From Oscillospiraceae bacterium (GTDB lineage: Bacteria > Bacillota > Clostridia > Oscillospirales > Oscillospiraceae), in the NCBI GenBank assembly GCA_022800215.1, contig JAAWPV010000004.1:1-64000 (forward strand): a stretch of DNA of 64,000 nucleotides. The letters are read 5' to 3'. Made by a program: the position numbers and the translations under genes. Below, piece by piece: positions 51,930 through 58,651 of this stretch (the stretch's first letter is position 1; each line of letters opens with the position of its first letter). The notes under the pieces were generated by a model. That model was not told where the DNA came from, ran no database searches, and worked only from the letters and a program-made list of their open reading frames with translations.

Positions 51930-52715
51930 TCAGTAGCGGGCCATGGCGGCCTTGACGGCCTCGATAAGGGCGGCGCGGGCCCCCTTGTCCTCCATGGCGG
52001 CCACTCCCGCGATGGTGGTGCCGTTGGGGGAACAGACCATGTCCTTGAGCTGGCCCGGGTGCATCCCGGTCTGGAGGAGCATTTTGCCCGACCCGGCCAT
52101 GGCCTGGGCCGCCAGGTCGTAGGCGGTCTGCCGGGGCAGGCCGTACATGACCCCGGCATCGGCCAGAGCCTCCGCAATAAGGGCAAAGAAGGCGGGGGAG
52201 CAGGAGCTCACCGTGCCGCCGATGTTCATGAGATGGCTGGGCAGAGTGACCACCTCACCCAAAGCGGCCATCCACCGGGAGACCTCCTCAAATTCCGCCG
52301 GGGTAAGGGAGTGGGCTTCCTCCAGGATCAGCACGCCGTCCCCCACCAGAGCGGGGGTGTTGGGCATGATGAAAAGGTGGTGGGTAGAGGGGTCCAGGAT
52401 GGTTTCATACCGGGCGAAGTCCCAGCCGGCGGCCACAGAGAGGAGGACCTTGTTCTTCAGAAGGCCCTTCAGGGGGGCCAACACCTCCTCCACCAGGTAG
52501 GGCTTCACCGCCACCAGCACGGCGTCGGAACGCTCCACCAGCTCCTCCGGGGTGGCGCAGGGCCGGAAGCCCTGGGCCTGGGCGGTCTGGGCCAGCTTGT
52601 CGGGGTGGGGGGTGTAGGCAAAAATGTTTTCCGGGGCCAGAACGCCTTTTTGGATGAGACCGCCGGAAACGGCCTTCGCCATGTTGCCCATGCCCAAAAA
52701 TCCAAGTGTTTTCAC
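51930..52715 (-). CDS. proC: pyrroline-5-carboxylate reductase
   Basis: ProC makes proline from pyrroline-5-carboxylate with NAD(P)H. The 261 residues show the Rossmann motif GFLGMGNMAKAVSGGL, VAVKPYLVEEVL, MPNTPALVGDGV and the C-terminal GLPRQTAYDLAAQAMAGSGKMLL with SPNGTTIAGV. The GTG start overlaps the stop of the preceding zinc-motif gene (GTGA). It is the last gene of the lysA operon. Confidence 0.95.
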   Translation of the reverse strand: MKTLGFLGMGNMAKAVSGGLIQKGVLAPENIFAYTPHPDKLAQTAQAQGFRPCATPEELVERSDAVLVAVKPYLVEEVLAPLKGLLKNKVLLSVAAGWDFARYETILDPSTHHLFIMPNTPALVGDGVLILEEAHSLTPAEFEEVSRWMAALGEVVTLPSHLMNIGGTVSSCSPAFFALIAEALADAGVMYGLPRQTAYDLAAQAMAGSGKMLLQTGMHPGQLKDMVCSPNGTTIAGVAAMEDKGARAALIEAVKAAMARY

Positions 52716-53017
52716 GGTGTAACCTCCTCGTTTGTGTTTTGGGGAATATAGCCTTTACCACCGCAATGGGGGCAGAGCTCCTTGGTGACGGTTTTGCTGG
52801 TGCCCAGGAGATGCTTTTTGACCTTGACGACCCGGCCGGTGCCCTCGCAGCTCTGGCAGCGGACGCAGCCTACCGGGAGCTCTGGCTTGTTTGGGCCGAA
52901 GGACTCGCCGAACATGTCATGGAAGGTCTGGGACACCTGGTCCACATCAGGGTCGGCGAAATCGAAATTCTTTTTCTCCTCCCCGTGGGAAAACTGAAAT
53001 TTGAATCTGTCTTTCAT
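52712..53017 (-). CDS. small protein with DnaJ-type zinc motifs
   Basis: The 101-residue protein has an acidic N-terminus (FDFADPDVDQVSQTFHDMFG) and two cysteine knuckles, CVRCQSCEGTGRV and CPHCGGKGYI, resembling half of the DnaJ CxxCxGxG zinc domain. It overlaps proC by 4 bp and follows gluQ by 14 bp with AAAGGAGG. The role is unknown; a chaperone-like or rRNA-binding adaptor is possible. Confidence 0.8.
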   Translation of the reverse strand: MKDRFKFQFSHGEEKKNFDFADPDVDQVSQTFHDMFGESFGPNKPELPVGCVRCQSCEGTGRVVKVKKHLLGTSKTVTKELCPHCGGKGYIPQNTNEEVTP

Positions 53018-53031
53018 GAAATGATCCTCCT

Positions 53032-53958
53032 TTACTCCCTGGGGAGCAGGTCGGCGCTTACGGGGATATCAGTCCGGGGGACTTTGGACCAGTCGAAAGT
53101 CTGGGCCAGCTCCGTCGCTGATACGGGGGCGGGGGTGGGCTGTTGGCCCGCCAGGTGGGCCAGGATGCCCAAAAGCGCCTCGGGACGGAAACGCTGCCGG
53201 AGAGCGCCCATGTCCAGATCGGCGTCACGCTTGGCAAGGCGGCGGCCATCAGGGGCCACCAGCAAGGGAACGTGGCAGAACCGGGCGGGCGGAGTCAGGC
53301 CCAAGGCCTCATAAAGCCAAAGCTGCCGGGGGGTGGAGGAGAGAAGGTCCCGGCCCCGGACCACCTCGGTGATACCCATGGCGGCGTCATCCACCACCAC
53401 GGCAAGCTGATAGGCCCAGGCTCCGTCCCAGCGGCGGATGGGGAAGTCGCCGCAGTCGAGAGCAAGATTTTCACTGTATACGCCCTGGAGGCCGTCGGGG
53501 AAAGAGACGGCCTTTTGGGGGACTTTTACCTTCCAGTTGGGGGGACGGGTCAGGGTACGCAGGGCGACTTCCTCCGGGGTGAGGGCGGCGCAGGGGCAGG
53601 AGGGGGAGGTGTCGGGGCCGTGGGGGGCCTCGCTGAGCCGCTGGTGCCGGGTACAGAAGCAGGGGTACACAAGATTTTTGCATTTCAACTTCTCAAAGGC
53701 GGCCTCATAAAGGTGACCCCGGTTGGACTGCCAGCAGGCAGGGTCCTCGCCGCCCTCATCCCAATCAAGGCCCAGCCAGCGAAGGTCCTCCATGAGCCTG
53801 TGGGCGTACTCCGGCTTGCAGCGGTCAGGGTCCAGGTCCTCGATGCGCAGGACCAAGGCGCCGCCTTCATGCCGGGCGGACAGCCAGGCCAGGAGGGCGG
53901 AAAAGAGGTTGCCCAGATGCATCCGCCCGCTGGGGGAAGGGGCAAAACGGCCTTTCAC
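53032..53958 (-). CDS. gluQ: glutamyl-Q tRNA(Asp) synthetase
   Basis: The 308-residue protein is a truncated glutamyl-tRNA synthetase: the HIGH-like motif FAPSPSGRMHLGN, LRIEDLDPDR, a zinc-binding region CFCTRHQRL...CPCA, GDFPIRRWDGAWAYQLAVVVDD, and the KMSKS-like RRLAKRDADLD. It lacks the anticodon-binding domain. GluQ-RS charges queuosine in tRNA(Asp) with glutamate. Its GTG start overlaps the lysA stop (GTGA). Confidence 0.92.
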   Translation of the reverse strand: MKGRFAPSPSGRMHLGNLFSALLAWLSARHEGGALVLRIEDLDPDRCKPEYAHRLMEDLRWLGLDWDEGGEDPACWQSNRGHLYEAAFEKLKCKNLVYPCFCTRHQRLSEAPHGPDTSPSCPCAALTPEEVALRTLTRPPNWKVKVPQKAVSFPDGLQGVYSENLALDCGDFPIRRWDGAWAYQLAVVVDDAAMGITEVVRGRDLLSSTPRQLWLYEALGLTPPARFCHVPLLVAPDGRRLAKRDADLDMGALRQRFRPEALLGILAHLAGQQPTPAPVSATELAQTFDWSKVPRTDIPVSADLLPRE

Positions 53959-55217
53959 TGTTCAAAGACCATGGTGGCGAAGTAGTCCTCCGGGGTCTCG
54001 GCCCGGCGGATCAGCTTCACGGTGCCGTCCTCCCGGAGGAGGAGCTCCGCCGAGCGGAGCCTGCCGTTATAGTTGTAGCCCATGGAGAAGCCGTGGGCCC
54101 CTGTGTCATGGATCACCAGCAGGTCCCCAATGTCGATGTCGGGCATGGGCCGGTCCACGGCAAACTTATCGTTGTTTTCGCACAGGCCGCCCACCACGTC
54201 GTCCACATGGCGGAGGGGTTTGTCCTCCTTACCCATGACGGTGATGTGGTGGTAAGCCCCGTACATGGCGGGGCGCATCAGGTTGGCGGCGCAGGCGTCC
54301 ACCCCCACGTACTCCTTATAGGTGTGCTTAAAGTGGAGGACCTTGGTGACAAGGCACCCGTTGGGCCCCAGCATATACCGGCCCAGCTCGGTGTAGATGG
54401 CAACGTCCCCCATGCCGGCGGGGACCAAGATCCGCTCATAGGCCCGGCGGACCCCCTCGCCGATGGCGAAGATGTCGTTTTTGGGCTGGTCGGGGCGGTA
54501 GGGGATACCTACGCCGCCGGAGAGGTTGATGAAGGTGATTTTGCAGCCCGTCTCCTTTTCCAGGTCCACCGCCAGCTCGAATAGAATGCCTGCCAGGGCG
54601 GGGTAGTAATCGTTGGAGAGGGTGTTGGAGGCCAGAAAGGCGTGGAGGCCGAAATGCTTGACCCCCATGGCTTTCAGCTTTTTATAGCCGGCAAAGAGCT
54701 GCTCCCGGGTGAAGCCGTACTTGGAGTCCTTGGGGGTGTCCATGACCTGAAAGCCCTCCTTGGAGGCACCCAGCCGGAAGACTCCGCCGGGGTTGAAGCG
54801 GCAGGAGATGGTCTCAGGGATATAGCCCAGAGTTTCCCGCAGGAAGTCAATGTGGGTGAAGTCGTCCAGGTTGATAATGGCCCCCAGCTGGTTGGCCAGA
54901 CGGTATTCGGCGGCGGGAGTCTCGTTGGAGGAGAACATGATCTCCTGGCCCCCGAAGCCGCACTTGTCCACCAGCATCAGTTCGGTGAGGGAGGAGCAGT
55001 CCACCCCGCAGCCCTCCTCACGGAGGATCTTCAGAATGGCGGGGGTAGGGGTGGCCTTGACGGCAAAGTATTCTTCGAACCCCGGATTCCAGGCGAAGGC
55101 GGCCTTCAGGTCCCGGGCGGTGCGGCGGATGCCTGCCTCGTCATAGAGGTGGAAGGGGGTGGGGTAGGTCTGGGTGATGGCCTGTAGCTGGGGCAGGGTG
55201 ACGAAAGGGGTTTTCAT
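53955..55217 (-). CDS. lysA: diaminopimelate decarboxylase
   Basis: LysA is a PLP enzyme that converts meso-diaminopimelate to lysine. The 420 residues show the PLP lysine motif EYFAVKATPTPAILKIL, GVDCSSLTEL, FINLSGGVGIPYRP, ELGRYMLGPNGCLVTKV and a catalytic region GGLCENNDKF (CENND in place of the common CESGD). The sequence is of the longer clostridial type. It is the first gene of the operon lysA-gluQ-zinc-motif gene-proC, transcribed from its own promoter. AAGGACG precedes the ATG. Confidence 0.93.
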   Translation of the reverse strand: MKTPFVTLPQLQAITQTYPTPFHLYDEAGIRRTARDLKAAFAWNPGFEEYFAVKATPTPAILKILREEGCGVDCSSLTELMLVDKCGFGGQEIMFSSNETPAAEYRLANQLGAIINLDDFTHIDFLRETLGYIPETISCRFNPGGVFRLGASKEGFQVMDTPKDSKYGFTREQLFAGYKKLKAMGVKHFGLHAFLASNTLSNDYYPALAGILFELAVDLEKETGCKITFINLSGGVGIPYRPDQPKNDIFAIGEGVRRAYERILVPAGMGDVAIYTELGRYMLGPNGCLVTKVLHFKHTYKEYVGVDACAANLMRPAMYGAYHHITVMGKEDKPLRHVDDVVGGLCENNDKFAVDRPMPDIDIGDLLVIHDTGAHGFSMGYNYNGRLRSAELLLREDGTVKLIRRAETPEDYFATMVFEQ

Positions 55218-55248
55218 GGGATCACGTCCTTGGAAAAATTCTTCTCAA

Positions 55249-55277
55249 ATACTACCCCAGGAAGGGGCAAAAGTCAA
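55249..55277 (-). promoter_or_regulatory. promoter of the lysA operon
   Basis: On the minus strand TTGACT, 17 bp, TAGTAT. It is divergent from the uracil permease promoter. No lysine riboswitch (L-box) pattern is seen in the ~30-base leader. Confidence 0.7.
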
Positions 55278-55348
55278 CGCCCGAAAGAGAAGAAGCGGAG
55301 AAAATTTTGTGCAAAACGAAAAAAGTGGGGGAAAATTAAAATTGACGC

Positions 55349-55377
55349 TTGCCTTTTGGGGAAAACTCTGGTATGAT
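55349..55377 (+). promoter_or_regulatory. promoter of the uracil permease leader
   Basis: TTGCCT (55349-55354), 17 bp, TATGAT (55372-55377). Start of transcription would be near 55384, about 175 bases before the permease gene. Confidence 0.6.
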
Positions 55378-55406
55378 ACGACACAATGAGAAGGGAGGGA
55401 TCAGCC

Positions 55407-55484
55407 ATGACGGAGTGGAAAAGAAAGCCTTTTTTGATTTCGCTGGGGGCTGTTCTTCCCTTTTTTGATGGGTATTCATTTTGA
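55407..55484 (+). CDS. leader peptide of the uracil permease attenuator
   Basis: GGGAGGG lies 7 bases before an ATG that opens 25 codons (MTEWKRKPFLISLGAVLPFF...). The RNA carries CCUUUUUUGAU twice (55428-55438 and 55459-55469) in different reading frames, so the base sequence rather than the peptide seems preserved. The TGA stop (55482-55484) coincides with the first bases of the terminator stem. A ribosome finishing this ORF would cover the 5' arm of that stem. This is the architecture of the E. coli pyrBI leader. See the finding for the mechanism. Confidence 0.65.
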   Translation: MTEWKRKPFLISLGAVLPFFDGYSF

Positions 55485-55515
55485 GACGACCGCTTTTGTG
55501 GTCGTCTCTTTTTTT
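55483..55515 (+). terminator. attenuator terminator before the uracil permease gene
   Basis: GAGACGACC and GGTCGTCTC pair perfectly around an 8-base loop, followed by TTTTTTT. It lies between promoter and gene, so it must be overcome for permease expression. No PyrR-type anti-antiterminator sequence is visible. Confidence 0.85.
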
Positions 55516-55560
55516 GCCCATCGGTACACAGCCGCGTAAGAAGAGAAAGGAGAAATCATT

Positions 55561-56901
55561 ATGGATCAAGAAGCCATCCGCGACGCCCGGAAGCTGGGGG
55601 TACCCAAAATGCTCCTGCTGGGACTCCAGCATATGTTCGCCATGTTCGGGGCCACCATTCTGGTGCCCATCCTGGTCAACTCCCAGGAGTTTCCCTTACC
55701 CCTCAGCATTCAGACCACCCTGTTCTTCGCCGGGGTGGGCACCCTCTTTTTCCACCTGTGCACCAAGATGAAGGTCCCCGCCTTCCTGGGCTCCTCCTTC
55801 GCCTTCCTGGGCGGCTTCGCTGCCATGGGCGCCATGAACGCCGGCATCTATGCGGGTATGGCGCCCGCCGAGAAGCTCCAGTACGCCTGCGGCGGTATTG
55901 TGGCGGCCGGGCTTCTCTACCTGCTGCTGGCCCTGGTGGTCAAGCTGGTGGGGGTCCACAAGGTCATGCGGTTCCTGCCCCCGGTGGTCACCGGCCCCAT
56001 TATCATCTGTATCGGTTTGAACCTGGCCCCCTCTGCCGTCAACAACGCCTCCACCTGCTGGTGGCTGGCCCTCATCGCCATGGCCATCATCATCGTGTGC
56101 AACATCTGGGGCAAGGGTATGATCAAGATCATCCCCATCCTGCTGGGCGTGGTGGGAGCCTACATCGTGGCTGTCCTCACCCGGCAGGTGGACTTCAACA
56201 GTGTGAAGGAGGCCGCCTGGATCGGCTTCCAGCCCTTCATTACCGATTTCGGCGGCTCCATCGCCAAGTTTGACCTCTCGGCCATTCTGGTCATGGCCCC
56301 CATCGCCATCGCCTCCATGATGGAGCACATCGGCGATATGTCCGCCATCTCGGCCACGGTGGGGTCCAACTTCATGGAGGACCCCGGCCTTCACCGGACC
56401 CTCGTCGGTGACGGTATCGCCACCGCCCTAGCGGGACTGTTCGGCGGCCCTGCTAACACCACCTACGGCGAGAACACCGGCGTTCTGGTCCTCTCCAGGG
56501 TCTACGACCCCCGGGTCATCCGCCTTGCCGCCGTCTACGCCCTGGTCCTTTCCTTCAGCCCCAAGTTTGCCGCCCTCATCGGCTCTCTGCCCTCCGCCAT
56601 CATCGGCGGCGTCAGCTTCATCCTCTATGGCATGATCTCCTCCATCGGCGTGCGGAACGTGGTGGAGAACCAGGTGGACTTTACCAACTCCCGGAACCTG
56701 ATTATCGCCGCTGTCATCCTGGTTTGCGGTCTGGGCTTCTCTTCGGGGCTTACCTTCCAGGTGGCGGGAGCCAGCGTGACCCTCACCGGCCTTGCCATCG
56801 CGGCCATTGCCGGCATCGTTCTCAACGCCATCCTGCCCGGCAATGATTACGAGTTCGGCAAGGACACCGGCCATAATTCAGGCAGCTTGGGTAAGTATTG
56901 A
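55561..56901 (+). CDS. uraA: uracil permease (NCS2 family)
   Basis: The 446-residue protein has about 14 hydrophobic segments and the UraA motifs: GLQHMFAMFGATILVPILV, SSFAFLGGFAAMG, MMEHIGDMSAIS (substrate-site Glu/His region) and GGPANTTYGENTGVLVLSRVYDP (second substrate-site Glu). It takes up uracil by proton symport. AAAGGAGAAATCATT precedes the ATG. Expression is predicted to respond to pyrimidine level through the leader. Confidence 0.95.
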   Translation: MDQEAIRDARKLGVPKMLLLGLQHMFAMFGATILVPILVNSQEFPLPLSIQTTLFFAGVGTLFFHLCTKMKVPAFLGSSFAFLGGFAAMGAMNAGIYAGMAPAEKLQYACGGIVAAGLLYLLLALVVKLVGVHKVMRFLPPVVTGPIIICIGLNLAPSAVNNASTCWWLALIAMAIIIVCNIWGKGMIKIIPILLGVVGAYIVAVLTRQVDFNSVKEAAWIGFQPFITDFGGSIAKFDLSAILVMAPIAIASMMEHIGDMSAISATVGSNFMEDPGLHRTLVGDGIATALAGLFGGPANTTYGENTGVLVLSRVYDPRVIRLAAVYALVLSFSPKFAALIGSLPSAIIGGVSFILYGMISSIGVRNVVENQVDFTNSRNLIIAAVILVCGLGFSSGLTFQVAGASVTLTGLAIAAIAGIVLNAILPGNDYEFGKDTGHNSGSLGKY

Positions 56902-56930
56902 GTAAAGCGCCCGGTTATAAGGACCTGCCG

Positions 56931-56968
56931 GCCCCGGCCCCTCATGCCATGAGGGGCCGGGGCTTTTT
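56931..56968 (+). terminator. strong terminator after uraA
   Basis: GCCCCGGCCCCTCAT and ATGAGGGGCCGGGGC pair around GCC, followed by TTTTT. The following 180 bases to the next promoter are very AT-rich and hold no convincing gene. Confidence 0.9.
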
Positions 56969-57149
56969 CCTGAGAAAAGCCAAGAACGAAACGATAAAAA
57001 TTATTATTATCGCCTTAGATATATTGAATTTTATACCAAATTGTGATAAAATAATCGTGTATAAGTATATAAAAGAAGAAATGGACATTTGTGAAGGGTA
57101 AATCCTACAAAAACGGACAACAAATTTTGTGGGGTTCGACGAAAAAGAT

Positions 57150-57202
57150 TGTAAGACTCTTTGATATTTGTAACCGGTTTTGTAACTGCCGTTTGCTATA
57201 AT
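57150..57202 (+). promoter_or_regulatory. regulated promoter 1 (three TGTAA boxes) of the coiled-coil/lepB operon
   Basis: TGTAAG (57150), TGTAAC (57169) and TGTAAC (57181) precede an extended -10 TGCTATAAT (-10 at 57197-57202). The core TTTGTAACCGGTTTTGTAAC is identical to promoter 2 at 58481-58533, with identical spacing. There is no consensus -35 box, which suggests activator dependence. Confidence 0.75.
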
Positions 57203-57245
57203 AACATAAGTAGAAATATCTTACATTTCAACGGGGTGTCACTAT

Positions 57246-57794
57246 ATGCCAACCAAAAAAGAGATGAAAAAGCTGCGCCGGGATGAGCTGCTGGAGATGC
57301 TCATCGACCAGACCAAGCAGAAGGACGCACTGCAGCAGAAGCTGGACGAGGCGGAGGAGAAGCTCAAAAGCCGGGAGATCGCGCTTCAGGAGGCCGGTAC
57401 CCTTGCTGACGCGGCCCTCCGGCTCAGCGATATCTTTGAGGCCGCCGACAGCGCTGCCTCTCAATACCTGGAGAACGTCAGGACCCTCACCGAGCGGAAG
57501 AAGACCGCCATCCAGCAGATGGAGGAGGAGACCCGCCAGTCAGTGGAACGCCGGCTTGCCGAGGCGAAGCAGTCCGTGGAGCGTCAGCTCAGCGATACCG
57601 CCGAGAAATGCCGGGCCATGGAGGAGGAGACGGAGAAAAAATGCGCTGCCATGAAGCACCAGGCCCAGAAGGAGGCAGACGCCTATTGGGCGGAGGTCTC
57701 CCGGAAGCTGGAGCAGTATCTTGAGGACCATGAGGAGCTGGCCGAATGGCTGCTTCGCCGACAGCTTAATAAGGCTCGGGAGGAGAAAGCGTGA
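57246..57794 (+). CDS. coiled-coil protein (DivIVA-like) upstream of signal peptidase
   Basis: The 182-residue protein is almost entirely helical coiled coil, rich in Glu, Lys, Arg and Ala (LQQKLDEAEEKLKSREIALQ, MEEETRQSVERRLAEAKQSV). It has no signal peptide or membrane span. It ends 4 bp inside the signal peptidase gene, so the two are coupled. It may be a scaffold or localisation factor near the membrane (inference). The promoter is shared in sequence with the adhesin operon. Confidence 0.8.
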   Translation: MPTKKEMKKLRRDELLEMLIDQTKQKDALQQKLDEAEEKLKSREIALQEAGTLADAALRLSDIFEAADSAASQYLENVRTLTERKKTAIQQMEEETRQSVERRLAEAKQSVERQLSDTAEKCRAMEEETEKKCAAMKHQAQKEADAYWAEVSRKLEQYLEDHEELAEWLLRRQLNKAREEKA

Positions 57795-58372
57795 AGAAGA
57801 ATATGCCGCGGGAGATCCCCGATGTAGATCTTCTGGAGGAGGAGCTCCACCGGGAGAAATACAAGAAGCGTTACCGCAAGGTCCTTCGGAGCACCATCTA
57901 TACCCTTATTACCGTGGCGGCCGCCGCGGTCCTCATTGCCACCCTGTTTCTCCCGGTGCTCCAGATCACCGGCACCTCCATGGCGCCTAACCTGGTGGAG
58001 GGGAACATCGTGGTTTCCGTCAACGGCTCACGGTACCAGCCCGGCGACGTCATCGCCTTCTACTTTGACAACAAGGTCCTGGTGAAGCGGGTCATCGCCA
58101 CGGCGGGCCAGTGGGTGGACATTGACGAGGAGGGCAACGTTTTTCTGGACGGCGAACCTCTGGACGAGCCCTACATCACCGAGAAGGCCTTTGGCCAGTG
58201 TAATATCGACCTGCCCTACCAGGTCCCCGAGTCCCATGTTTTCGTCATGGGCGACCACCGGAGCGTATCCCTGGACTCCCGCAACACGGCGGTGGGCTGC
58301 GTGGCCGGTGAGCAGATCGTGGGCCGGCTGGTTTTCCGGGTCTGGCCCTTTGAGTTCTTTGGGCCGATTTGA
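57791..58372 (+). CDS. lepB: type I signal peptidase
   Basis: The 193-residue protein has one N-terminal membrane span (STIYTLITVAAAAVLIATLFLPV), the Ser box ITGTSMAPN, the Lys box VLVKRVIATAGQ, and boxes D/E MGDHRSVSLDSRN. These are the Ser-Lys catalytic motifs of SipS/LepB proteases. The GTG start overlaps the preceding stop by 4 bp, and GGGAGGAG supports it. Its place in front of a sortase-substrate locus with a shared promoter motif suggests a dedicated pilin-processing peptidase. Confidence 0.93.
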   Translation: MKKNMPREIPDVDLLEEELHREKYKKRYRKVLRSTIYTLITVAAAAVLIATLFLPVLQITGTSMAPNLVEGNIVVSVNGSRYQPGDVIAFYFDNKVLVKRVIATAGQWVDIDEEGNVFLDGEPLDEPYITEKAFGQCNIDLPYQVPESHVFVMGDHRSVSLDSRNTAVGCVAGEQIVGRLVFRVWPFEFFGPI

Positions 58373-58480
58373 GCCTGCAGCATACTATATATAGTAGGGC
58401 CCACAAGGGGGACATTCGGAAAAGCTATACAAAATATACAAACTTTGACAAAAAAATTTATGAAAATTGACGAAAATTTT

Positions 58481-58533
58481 TGTAAGTATTTTTGCGATTT
58501 GTAACCGGTTTTGTAACCACTGTGTGCTATAAT
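58481..58533 (+). promoter_or_regulatory. regulated promoter 2 (three TGTAA boxes) of the adhesin/pilin operon
   Basis: TGTAAG (58481), TGTAAC (58500), TGTAAC (58512) and TGCTATAAT (-10 at 58528-58533) repeat the layout of promoter 1 base for base in the core and in all spacings. A 14-bp palindrome TACTATATATAGTA lies upstream at 58383-58396. Confidence 0.75.
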
Positions 58534-58651
58534 ATGGTTGTAATGGAAAAGGGCCAAAGGCGTACGCCTTTGCGTTATGCCCCCGGGGGGCATAACAGAA
58601 GGTTTGGGCCCCTGATACAAAACCAACTTTGGAAGAAAGGAGGGCGTGAGA
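58534..58651 (+). promoter_or_regulatory. structured 5' leader of the adhesin gene
   Basis: The ~110-base leader contains a 16-bp palindrome AAAGGCGTACGCCTTT (58556-58571) and an 11-bp stem GTTATGCCCCC/GGGGGCATAAC (58574-58596). GGGCCAAA and TTTGGGCCC at its ends could pair into an enclosing stem. It could stabilise the mRNA or control translation. Confidence 0.5.

Noticed and set aside
55218-55248. Lysine riboswitch upstream of lysA
   Set aside because: The predicted leader is only about 30 bases, far too short for an L-box.
55384-55560. PyrR-binding attenuator for uraA
   Set aside because: I looked for the PyrR loop pattern (UCC-N-GNGAGGYU) and for a competing antiterminator stem and found neither.
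56898-57101. 67-aa ORF in the AT-rich stretch after uraA
   Set aside because: It starts at the uraA stop and reads through the terminator stem, with no ribosome site or plausible protein character.
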